From: Gnetum montanum
Lineage: Eukaryota; Streptophyta; Gnetopsida; Gnetales; Gnetaceae
Direction: 5' to 3'
Length of the DNA: 64,000 bases
Assembly (NCBI GenBank): GCA_015680685.1
Contig: MNCI01027311.1
Span: 62,001-126,000, forward strand
Shown: positions 35,665 to 46,528 of the stretch, piece by piece
Numbering within the stretch: the first letter of the stretch is position 1
Layout of the letters: every line of letters begins with the position of its first letter
Notes under the pieces: model-generated
The model's input: the letters and a program-made list of their open reading frames with translations, nothing else
What the model was told of the DNA's origin: nothing
Database searches by the model: none
Translations under genes and position numbers: made by a program

Positions 35665-37165
35665 TGATGTCTAGATGATTTTCTTGAGAGATGTCAACAA
35701 AGAATATGAAACACCATGATCAACACAACACCAACATCTTTTGTCAATGTTCGCTTAGATGATGCTTTGCTATGCTTGAGAGTGCCAAGGAAGTGAAGTA
35801 TGTTAGAGAACAAGGGATAGGTTTGAGGAGATGGGGTCAAGGAAAAATGAATGGAAAAGGAAAAATGTAGGATGTGATGCCATGATAACCATTACCATAG
35901 TGTGATCCCTCATCAAGGTGCTTGTGAGGGAGTTAGCATGCATAGGTATCTTTTCCCAATGGATTTCGACTTCTCATTGGAGTGCTTGGAGATGGTTGAT
36001 CTAAGGCTAAGATAGTTGCAAAGAGGAAACTGTGTCATTTAACTTGGGCACTTGTATTTTCTCATTCTTTTTTTATTTTTATTTTTTATTTCTCTTCTCT
36101 TCTTCTTATTCTGTTATTTTTTTGTGGATGAATTGCACACCCATATCCTCTTAAAGGTAACCATGTCATCGCTGTAGGACAGGTGTTTCCTCCCTGGGAT
36201 GAGTTGTGTTACATCTGTGTGGGGCTTTGACAAACCTACAAAGGCTTTCATGGGACAAGTTGCATTATGTTCTTCATGGGTTTAACATTTAAGTGCGGGA
36301 AAGGGTTTCATATGCATTGGAAAATCTTGTGAGGAGATGTTAGAAATTGCAAGAGTAGGAAGTAGAGGCTAGGTTAGTGAGAGGATATTAGGGTATGCAC
36401 TCTCAAGTAGCTATGCTAGTCGAAATGGGTACTTTGGAATAATGTAGTATCTTAATCTCATGGTGAAACACATTCTTGAATGATTCCATCCTATCTATAT
36501 CCTACAAATGCAACAAAGAGAAAACTAGAAAAAAAAAGCACCATGTAAAGTGAGGGCGAAGTCCTATCTACTCGAGACACTACAAGGGCTGCAAGTGGTA
36601 TGCCAGGTGCATGCAATGTTGAAAGTAAGAAGGCCAGTGAAAATGTTGATAGTGGTAGGTTGGAAAGCTCTAGTAGCCATACAAAAAGTGAGCACTCAAG
36701 AGGCTAGGAGCAATGGTGATGTAGGTGCTCAGGAATCCTCACCAAAGGCAAGATCCAGGAAATTCAACCTTAAGGTAGGAAGTCCAACTATTGAATGCTC
36801 TTTCACACATTGAAAATGGTGAGTGTTGGAGGATGGTAGCACTATGGCTAGGCCATAGTACTTTTGGGACTCCAGTAGGAGGTGCTGACTATGGGAGCTA
36901 TGACTAGGATGATTGATGAAAATGGTGGTAGCTCCATAAGGTTAGCAAGATGCTAAGTAGCATGTCCAAAAGATCAGTAAGATGCTAGGGATGGTGACAT
37001 TGCAAATGTACCAAAGGGTTTTTCCTTGGTGATGTGAACTTCATTTTGGAATTGCAATGCCCCACTCCATCTTGCCTAGGAGGCATAGATAGGCGATGGA
37101 AGATTGGAAGTATGTCCACATGCTTATTCACAAGATAACATATGTTAAATTAGAGATGTTGACTT
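35665..37165 (-). other. B2 spacer between repeats and polypurine tract
   Basis: No coding domain is recognised. A strong pyrimidine run on the plus strand (36,055-36,125) corresponds to an A/G-rich run on the element strand. The young element has a similar A/G run at 56,036-56,072, so this is probably a shared 3' untranslated feature. Confidence 0.45.
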
Positions 37166-37169
37166 GTGA

Positions 37170-37570
37170 ACCCAGTTTTAGATCTTGGTAGACCATCAAC
37201 TATGCTAGTTTAAGGTCCTAGTAGACTATGATCCCAGTTTAAGGTCCGAGCAAACTATGCTATGCTAGTTTAAGGTCCTAGTAGATCGCTATGCTAGTTT
37301 AACATCATAGCAAACAATGGATGGCTAGTTTAAGGTCATAGTAGACCATGCTATAGGTGCCAATTTAATGTCATAGCCCAAGGAAATTCTATGTTAGTTT
37401 AACATCATGGTGGACACTCTGTGTCAATTTAACATCATGGTGAATGCTCTGTGCCAATTTAACATCATGGTAGATTCTCTATGCTAGTTTAACATCATAG
37501 CAGATGCTCTGTGCCAGTTTAACGTCATAGCAAATGCTCTATTCCAGTTTAATGTCATAGCAGATTCTCT
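37170..37570 (-). repeat. GCTAGTTTAAGGTC-type array (B2, after integrase)
   Basis: About 12 diverged copies of (G)CTAGTTTAA(G/C)(G/A)TC(C/A)TAG lie about 30 bp apart. Related arrays occur at 40,790-40,960, 46,190-46,390 and 55,330-55,530. Confidence 0.75.
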
Positions 37571-37609
37571 AATTACCTTGCTTTATTATTAACATGATAA
37601 TACATGTTA

Positions 37610-40600
37610 GGCGTAACACATTTTTAAGTACAAGTGGTTGACAGGATTAGCAAACTTGTTGTCATCTAAGTCAGCAAGCTTGAATGCCGCATTTTCATAT
37701 GCTTTTATGACCAAAAAGGGCCCTTCCCATTTAGTTGAGAATTTTTTCATGGGCTCATGAAATGCCTTGAGGACTAGATCCCCTTTCTTGATTGAGTGTT
37801 GGTGTAGATTGTAATGATGCTTTTTCCATTGTTTGTCTTGATACTACTTGATGTAGTTAAGCACTTGGATGCACTCTTCCTCTTTAGAGTCAAGATCAAT
37901 GATTCTTGACTTGTTGTTCTAAGCCTCATCCATAAATTTTGAGAAGATCATTTGGAGCAATGAGACCTGCAATTCAAGACGTAATGCTACTTCAGATCCG
38001 TATACAAGACTATATGGTGTCTTACCTCTTTTAGTTCTACACATTGTGTGATAGGCCCAAAGTGTGTAGATGAGTTGCTCATGCCATCGTCGCTTGCTAC
38101 TACTGAGCATCTTCTTTAGAAGGTTGACAATGGCTTTATTTGTCACTTCCACTTGGCCATTTTCTTGAGGATAGTATGGCAACAAGAAAGAGTGTTTAAT
38201 GCCAAGATTTTTACAAAAGGCTCTAGTTTCTGTGCTATTGAATTGGGGCCTGATGTTTGTAACAATAGTTATAGGAAGGCTGAATCGAGTCACTAAATTG
38301 TCCAGGATGAATCTGTAGACCTGTTGAGATGTAGTCTTCCTAAGGGAAATAGCTTCTACACACTTCATGAAATACTCAGTTGCAGTAATAATGAAGCTAT
38401 GTTTGGCAGACAACTTAGGAGTTATGGGCCCTATGATGTCTAATCCCCAATGTTGAAAGGGCCACATGATTTGCTTAGTGTGCAACTCATTTGGTGATAC
38501 ATGTAATAGATTCTCATGGAATTGACATATGTCTTATATCTTGACCTTATAAATGCAATCATGCTCCATATAAGGCCAATATTAGCCTAAACATCTAATT
38601 TTTGCTGCCATTACCCTAGGAGCTATATGCCCTTCACACAGTCCCTGATGGACTTGATCAACAATTCTTTGTGCTTTATCACCACTAATACAAGTTAGCA
38701 GTATCCCATCATAAGATTTATGACATAAAGCATTGTCACTTATGAGGATATACTACCATGCTTGTTTTCTCACTACATCTTTTTGGGTGAATGTTAGGTT
38801 TTTTGGAGGTTCACCATGTTGAAGGTATGCTTTGGTGTCATCATATCATTCTTGAGTGAGGGCTACACTTTAAAAAATGATATTTTTTGTGTGAATGATA
38901 GGGTTAGTGCACTTTACTATTGAAGCAAGTAAGGTAGCAAACATGTGTTGAGGCATGCTTAAAGCTAAAGTGGCTAATGTGTTGAACATCTAAGATTGCA
39001 AATTTTTTTAGTAAGTATTTTACCAAATCATAGTAAGGTTGTAAGTGCTATGCTTTACAAGCGTAGACCTCTGTGACTTGGTTAATGAACAATTGCAAAT
39101 CGCCTTGAATTGCTAAATTTTGGATCTCTAGTTCTTGAGCTACTAGAATGCCCCTATTGAGACCCTTGTATTCTACTACATTATTTATGCAAAGAAATGT
39201 GAAGTGGTATGTGAAAATTCAGATCTCTTTGGAGGGAAATGTGAGAATAGCAGTAGCACTGCCACCTTGTGTGGTTGAGGCACCATCAAAGTGTAAAATG
39301 GCTTCAAATTCTACAGGTATTGGGCTTATACTACTAACATGCTTGTCTGGGAATTCAAGATCTATTGTTGCCTAGTCTTCTATAGGTGAAGCTATAAGTT
39401 ACATAGCTATTGCTTGATCCTTTGTCGATGACTGCGCTATGTAATGTAGGTAAAATTCTACGGTTATTTCTTTACACCTAGCTATCTTGCTACTTTCATA
39501 TATGCTATTTTTGATGGCCCTAAGTATATTATTTTTGCAAATGATGTTGACCTAGCTACAAAACAAATAGTGTCTCCATTTTTTGAGTGCAAATACTAAA
39601 GGAAGGAAATTTTTCTCCACATCATTGTATTTTTCCTTATAAGCTATAAGTGCATGACTTAGATAGTACACAAGAATTTTAGAGCCATCGTCTCTCTTTT
39701 GATAGAGCAAGGCAGCAATGGATGTGTCTGAAGTTGCAAGGTAAATGTAGAAGGGCTTATCTCTTTGTGGAGGATAAATGGTAGGAAGATGAATATGCTC
39801 CTTTTTCAAGTTATCAAATGCTTCTTGGCATTGGTTCATCCACTCAAAGCTAGCTCCTTTTTTGAGTAGGCATTACATTGGATGCAACTTATCTTTTAAC
39901 CTCACGATAAAACTTTGTATGAACTATACCCTACCTTGCAACCCGCATAACTCTTTAAGGTTTGTGGATGGTGCTAAGTTGATAATGACCTTAACTTTAT
40001 TTGGGTCTACACGTATTCCTATTTCTGACACTGTGAAGCCTAGCATGCATCCAGTGTTGACATCAAAGATGCACCTTTTGGGATTGAGATAAAGGTCATG
40101 CCTAGGGTGACATTGAAGGACCACATTTAAGTCATTTGTATGATCAGGAGCTTTCTTGTATTTGACTACTATATCATCCACATAGTCATTTAGCTATTCT
40201 AAAAGATGGTTGCTAAAAATGTAAGTCATTACATGTTGGTATATTGCTCTAGCATTTTTTAGTTCAAAGGGCATCATTGTATAACAAAACATTCCTCAAG
40301 GGGTCATGAAGGTAGTAGCAAGTTGATGTTCTTGATTTATATGGATTTGGTTGTACCTGGAGAACCCATCCATGAAGGATAACAGGGCATAACCAGCTGT
40401 AGTATTGACAAGTTTGTCGATACTAGGCAATGGAAAATCATCCTTGATGGTTGTCTTGTTTAAATCTTGGAAGTCTATATAGATGTATATACCCCTAGTT
40501 TTCTTGGGGATAACCATGATGTTTGATACCTAAGTTGCATAATTGATTTCCTAGATGAACCCCGCTTAGTAGAGTTTGGTGATTTCATCTCAAACAACTA

Positions 40601-40720
40601 ATGCAATTTCTGGTTTAATTTTACGAGCTTTTTTTTTGACTGACTTGACACGTGCATCTAAGATAATGTTGTGTTATATTATGCACATGTCTAAACCTAG
40701 CANCCCATGTCCCATGCAGT
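37610..40720 (-). pseudogene. Pol of B2: reverse transcriptase, two RNase H domains, integrase
   Basis: Reverse transcriptase (40,720-39,930): FPLPSIDKLVNTTAGYALLS, FMDGFSRYNQIHIN and the catalytic NDYVDDIVVKYKK near 40,150-40,190. RNase H (39,839-39,552): CQEAFDNLKKEHIHLPTIYP and KWRHYLF. Second RNase H (about 39,350-39,050): ILHFDGASTTQGGSATAILTF, of Tat type. Integrase (38,485-37,640): GLDIIGPITPKLSAKHSFII and YYPQENGQVEVTNKAIVNLL, with the last Glu kept. The second catalytic Asp is Asn (TNIRPQF where relatives read TDNGPQF). A 188-codon open stretch survives in integrase. The domain ends with KGDLVLKAF and NPVNHLYLK. Confidence 0.85.
40703..40703. other. Ambiguous base N
   Basis: A single N occurs here and another at 41,263, close to the promoter of the antisense gene. 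Both mark low-confidence assembly positions. Confidence 0.95.
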
Positions 40721-40789
40721 GTAGAACATAGATCCCCTAAAAAATTATTTTTGTTACATTTTAAGATTATATATATGTTTTTCCTATTC

Positions 40790-40960
40790 GTTGAACATAA
40801 TTACGGTCCACTAAGACCTTAAACTAGTAATATTGAAATGCAGCTTTACATTCTATGCATAGTTATGATCCGCTAAGACCTTAAACTAGCAATTTTGAAA
40901 TGCAGCTTTACATGCTACGCATAGTTATGGTTTGCTAAGACCTTAAACTAGAAATTTTGA
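40790..40960 (+). repeat. Three 62-64-bp units with CTAAGACCTTAAACTAG
   Basis: Units lie near 40,805, 40,870 and 40,932, each with (C/G)CTAAGACCTTAAACTAG and a GCAGCTTTACAT block. The motif is the reverse complement of that in the arrays at 37.2 and 46.2 kb, so this array points the other way from the B2 frame. Confidence 0.75.
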
Positions 40961-41266
40961 GATATTGCATAATTACTTTGCATACATTTCAATTCATGTT
41001 GCTTTTTTAGGTAGGTATCACCTGACATCTTTTGTTTTTTGCCTATTTTGCAAGATCACTTGGGAAAATGACCACACACGATGATATCCATTCACCTTTA
41101 ATCTTGACTGGACCCCATGGCAGACTCATGAGATGCATGAACATAGAGCTATTGGACTTTGAATCACCTCCTTGTGACATAATCATAGCATCCTTAGAAA
41201 CATCACTAGACTGGCCAGAACACCTGGTCTAAGCCTTAGATTTAGAAGCCGGTGATGTAACCNGGG

Positions 41267-41274
41267 TATAAATA
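41267..41274 (+). promoter_or_regulatory. TATA box in front of multi-exon gene copy 2
   Basis: TATAAATA on the plus strand lies about 180 bp upstream of a short reading frame that starts ATGGATGAAGGGGAG at 41,449 and meets a GTAAAC donor-like site at 41,526. This is antisense to B2. An N lies just upstream at 41,263. Confidence 0.45.
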
Positions 41275-41448
41275 GGGGTTTACCCAGGGTAAACTTGTCA
41301 TTTTCACCATCAGAGCTAACAATCTAGAGCATAGCGTAGCCCAGAGAAGAAAGTGTAGCACTTACAGAGTGTAACCATCGATAGGCCAAAGCTTGACAAT
41401 AAAACAATGACATGTTGAAGTGAGTGTAGACACTTGGGTCTTACAAAT

Positions 41449-44400
41449 ATGGATGAAGGGGAGTGCACCTTACAACGTCTTCCTAGAACATGCATGGAAG
41501 AGCATCAAGAGGCACTTTTTTCCTGGTAAACTATTACACTACTTTAGTCATTTCATTTTTTTTGTTTGCCTTGGGGTTCTAGGATGATCTACCCTGAGTG
41601 GGGACAGTTGTTATCATCACCTTACTATGGCTAATGTAGCCTAGCTACCATGCTATCGTGGCTATAGTGCCACGGCTACTACTGCCACAATGGCTGTTAC
41701 ATTGTGGCTACTATGGCTAGGTGTGTTGGGTACACCATTTTCCCTCTTTTAATTTTATCTTATGTTTTGGTATGCCATGGTAATGGCAAGGGTTTCATCA
41801 TAGGCCTCTGGGTGCTCGGTGGGGCGAGGTAACACAAGGATCCTGTTGTGTCCCGTGCAGTGGTAAGAAATAAGGGTTTTACACATCTTGTGTAGTGTAA
41901 CTCATGTGGGAAGGGGTTTCTTGATACTGGGTTTTTTTGTGATATATTTTTTTATGTGTTCCACATGATGGAATAGGGAAAGGGCTTTGCAAGTGTTCCA
42001 TGTCTGCCCTCAGGCTATGTCATCCACGATAGCATAACTGGCAAGCTAGAAATTTTTTCCTGTCTGGGAGCATGAAGCTTGCTACACTACATCGGATGTA
42101 GCCACTATGCTACATGGGACGTAGCCTCTATGCTACATAGGATGTAGCCACTATGTTGCATAGGGATGTAGCTGCTATGCTACATGGGTTGTAGCCACTA
42201 TGCTGCATAGGGTTCAATTGCTATACTACGTGGGATGCTATAGTTGCTATGCTATGTAGGACGCTATAGTTGCTACGCTATGTGGGATGCCATAGGGATG
42301 GGACAAACACCTTGAAAAAGTTTTGGTTTAATTGCTTGTTTAACGATTGTCATACTCCATACTTAGAAAAAAGATTTTAATAGAATATTGCTATGCTTTC
42401 CAGAAGCGTAGTTGACACTTAGAGAAATTTTACATAGGAATTATTACTTTCTACAAGAGAATGACCAACACTTAGAGAAAAAAAATTTCAAAAATTATGT
42501 TCTTCAAAAATTTCCCTTATTATGCACTAACTTTTTTATTGTGAAATGTAGGGTTATGTTCAAGCCAATCCTGATTGTGGTTGAGCTAGTAGGGATTCTA
42601 TACTATATAAGCACCGTTATGCCCAATGTCTCTACACCACATGCATGAGTAGCTAATGAGGTGGCTTGGTTCCAAGAGGGTGCACAAGAATTCTTAGAAT
42701 TCCTACTTCATCACTTCAACGTAATGATATGATCACATTTGTTTGCTAAAACAGTAGGTGTTTTCATTGAAACATTATTGCCTAGAGTAAACCGAGGCAT
42801 CTTAAAATTCATGATAGATGGATTTGTTGAGGGGGAAGGGGCAATGGGCTCAATTCAATGCCTGAAAGGCTTAAGACCTTTATCTTGGATTTGGGCAGTG
42901 CTAGAGTTCAAATGCTACCACAAATATAACACTTTGTTCATTGCTCACCATACGGACACAGTCTTCCAAAATCCACCAAGAACCATCTACTATGTTGGTG
43001 GGTAAGTTCTATTAACATTATTAGATACTTTGTTTTATTTGTTTTGTGTGATTTGGAATGGTTATTATGTTTTATCGATTTTCTAGATTTTTGATCGATA
43101 AAGATGGTCTTCATGATAGAGAGGGAGCATTAGCCCTAGCTCAAACGGCCCTACAAGAGTTCTCTTCTATTGAGAACATGTGTGCTAGTGTTATAGAGTA
43201 GCTTGGGGGAAATTTTAAGAACTTATCTGACCAAGTACTCTAAATTATACATGAAGTGTGAGGAGCTTGGGTAATGGACATCCTACAAGATACCCACTGT
43301 AGAGGAAGTACTAGTGTAAGTACCATAATTTCCCACACCATTCACACTAGGTGATTTATATTATGTGTTTATTTTCATGTATTCTCGATGATTTTTCTTT
43401 TACATGGCTGATTCTAGTTTTGGTTACTGTAGTAGTAGCCAAATCTAAGGAGGTTACAGTGATTTCCTTAGGGCGTAGTGAGGCTAACCTTCTCATTAAA
43501 TATGGTAAGATCAATGATTCATAGTGTTGGTTATGAAATGGGGCACTAGCAACAATTTTTCTGAATGTTTACGAGGTTGGGCTCATGAATCTCTTTTTGG
43601 TTATGAACCCCAACATCCCAACAGTGAAAATTATTGCCCTTGTCAATTCCTTCACGAAAAGTGCTAACCATTTTTGTACATGAGTTCACAACATGAAAGT
43701 GGTCTTTGAGATCATTTATGACCTCTTTTTACATCTCTTTAGTGTCCCTTTTGATGGTTTACCTATGTGTGAAAAGACTAGAAAGGATCTAAACCATCGA
43801 GAAGATATTGAAGAATGTCTAGGCATTGACAAGGATTGCAAGGGCATTTATATGAAAAAGGTTAAATTGGAGGTACCCCAACATATTTATCTTGTCTTTA
43901 GAGCTTGTGCTTTTTCCAAGCTAATTTCCCAAGGAAACATTCTTGGGATAGAGCAAGTTTGGATTATGAGGGATGTAATGGAAGAGGGGATGTGATACAA
44001 CTAGGCTAAGTATCTTGCAAAATGCTTACGGGCTAAAATGATCAGGCTTCCTAGCAAACTTGATGCATGTTTTCATGTGCACTTTGCATTTTTTATAGCA
44101 TGTTTGCATAGGTTTGTATAATTTTTGGTGGTCCAAGAGAATAAGATATGGGTGGTACAACATCATATCCAAATATCTAAGCCATGGATTTGCCACATAT
44201 TCCACACCACTTGATCTCAAGACCCTCCAAAGGCTATTGGGGAGTCTCGTCCTATAGAGGAACCCTCACGTGTGATTGAAGGAAGGGGAAAAAGGCTATG
44301 CATTAGATTCTGCAATGTGTGGTCTAAGCTCATTAGTGAGTATGCTTTAGCTATCTTATTTGTTTCTTTTTATGCATATATGTTGGACTAGCATCCTAAC

Positions 44401-46008
44401 CTTGGCTTATGCATGGTAGATGAGGAAGAGGTTTTTTTTTTTGCCGAAGAAGAGGCCCCTATTACAAAAGAGGAGGATCCTACCATAGAAGAGTAAACCC
44501 TTTCTATAGAAGAGGAGGCCCTTGCTATAGAGGAGCCTTTTTTAGATAGTGTTCCATAGCCTAAGGGATGTATGATAGTTGAGGATTCCACCACACTCTT
44601 AAGGAAACTTGAAGAATAAGGGCTACATTTTAAGGATGGTGATTTTGCTGGGTAGAAGCTTTGCATTACCACTTATGTTATCCTCTCACTTTCCCTATTT
44701 CCCCTCATCCTTTTCTCTTTGTTTGTTTTCTTGTTGTTTTCCTTTTCTTTTTCTTCTTTTCTTTATGATGCTAACATGCTTTATTGTGTAGTGGGTGCTA
44801 CTTCTACTAAGGACCTTGAGTCTTCATCCACTTTCCATTTATAGCCATGGGTGGAAACCCTAGATAAGTTTGCTTTTATGGAAGGTGTAGGGGATGATAT
44901 GATCGATTACTTAAAGAAAATCAATCTTGAGATAGGTGCATCTGGGCTATTGCATTTTCTTTTTATGTTGTTTCATTTTTTTGGCACAGTCTTATGACTA
45001 ACATTTCTTTGTTTTTGGTATAATAGTTTTGTGGCTTAAATGGGACCTGAAGCAAGTAGTTAAATTCAAAGCTATGCTTGAACTTCCTCTAGAGGTAACA
45101 AAGGTGCCTCATCATGTATATGATGAGGCAAGAAAATGTGCACTACACTCAGCATGATGACTATGGGAGTGTAGGTGCATCAATGAAGATCTCTAGAAAT
45201 GAGTTTAGAAACTCGAAAAAGAAAAGGTGAGTCAGGAAATCAAGCTAGAAGACTTGTGGTTGTAGAATAAATTCCTAATGGTCCATGATAATTCAAATGG
45301 AAATTGGCATATGTCCATAATTCATTATGCCAGATATTGGTTAGATGTAAGGGGAAAAAATGAGGCCACACGTGAAGTAATTGAATAACATCTGCAAAAG
45401 GATCTCTTGGCCTAAAAGAATCAAGATTGGAAAGATTATAGTACCATGGTATATGAATGGGGGTAGACACAAAAGAATCATAAACATATGTAGAAAATGG
45501 AATGTGTGACTTACCGCCAAAAGTATAGCAATGCATCTATAAAATGATGTGGTTGTGAGCTATTCCTTGATGTGATCAATGCTACCTAGGCCTATGATAG
45601 ATTTGCAAAACATTTAGTGGTCAATAAATCTCCCGAGAGGGAAATGACCATGCCTTCTAGAGAGACCACATCTGCTACATTTTCTCTAGGGCCACCTGCA
45701 TGGACTATTGTGGAGAAAGGGACAATCCTAGTAAGCATTGATTTAGGGGAGGAAGACTGGGAAAATTTAACTGAGGAAGAAATCCTTCGATGCTTGGTGT
45801 CTAGCCTTGATAGAATACCACTAGACATGGATGCGAGCTGATCTCAGGTTAGCCAAGTCTTGCTTTATTGCAATTTATTTCATGATAGCCTTATGCATTA
45901 CCTTGCTCACTCATTGGTTTAATGTTTTTTTCTTGATTTATGCAGGATCAAAATGAGGATGTAGGACCTAGCAAGGTAGTGGATAAAGACACAAGACAAA
46001 ACCCATAG
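41449..46008 (+). pseudogene. Multi-exon gene family, copy 2 (decayed, antisense inside B2)
   Basis: Exons aligned with copy 1: A 42,552-43,001; B 43,087-43,315; C 43,418-44,335; D from 44,420; E 44,792-44,935; F 45,027-45,847; G 45,946-46,008. A possible first exon is 41,449-41,525. Splice sites are clear, for example TGTAG|GG before A, GTAAGTTC after A, TTTTCTAG before B, GTAAGTACC after B, and TATGCAG before G. Exon lengths match copy 1 closely (A 450 against 453; F 821 against 816). Protein blocks include FLIDKDGLHDREGALALAQT, VPQHIYLVFRACAFSKLIS and EEEILRCLVSSLDRIPL. Exon D is Glu-rich (EEEVFFFAEEEAPITKEED). No family was recognised with confidence. Exon C has a faint likeness to the PF20167 pattern. 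Multiple stops make it a pseudogene. Confidence 0.75.
42070..42300 (+). repeat. CTATGCTACATGGGATGTAGC minisatellite
   Basis: Eight or nine diverged units of 24-30 bp, such as GCTACATGGGACGTAGCC and GCTATGTAGGACGCTATAG, lie between the possible first exon and exon A of copy 2. Each unit can fold on itself (CTAC...GTAG). The words resemble those in the B2 LTR hairpins. Confidence 0.7.
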
Positions 46009-46189
46009 CCTATTCATTGATATTTTAAAATTTTTAAGTGTAACCCCCATTGTTGGACAATGTTGCAATTTTGAATGTGGACATAATTTCGGACTAGGTA
46101 TTTCATTTGTAGTTTAATGAAAAGTAAGATGCTTCTTTTATTTCCTTTTTTGGGTGTTTTTGTGGATGTACTTAGGCCCCTTGTGGGCC

Positions 46190-46390
46190 CCATGCTTTAG
46201 TTTAAGGTTAGTTCAAGCCATAGCTAGTTTAAGGCCATTTTGGATCATACAATAGTTTATGGCCATTCTAGGCCGTAGCTAGTTTAAGGCCATTTCAGGT
46301 CATACGATAGTTTAAGGTCATTTTTGGTCATACGATAGTTTAAGGCCATTCTGGGTCGTAGCTAGTTTAAGGTCATTTTGTACCATGGCA
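46190..46390 (-). repeat. TAGTTTAAGGCCATTTTGG array after B2 protease
   Basis: About seven units of about 30 bp, with core TAGTTTAAGG(C/T)CATTTT followed by GGTCATACGA or GGCCGTAGC. On the element strand the core reads CCTTAAACTA. It starts about 130 bp beyond the end of the B2 gag-protease remnant. The young element has a related array after its gag-protease frame (55,330-55,530). Confidence 0.75.
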
Positions 46391-46528
46391 TTATAACTAA
46401 CACAAAAGTTAAATACAATGAAAAATTGAAACTATATAAAAATAAGTGTTAAAGACAAAAGAATCACTAGAGTAAAGTATGCCTATGCCCTAATCGCATA
46501 ACTATTTCCTAACCCGATGTGGGTTAGG

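Noticed and set aside
42070-42300. CTACATGGGATGTAGC units as a CRISPR-like or operator array
   Set aside because: Units drift in length and sequence without unique spacers, as in a plant minisatellite.
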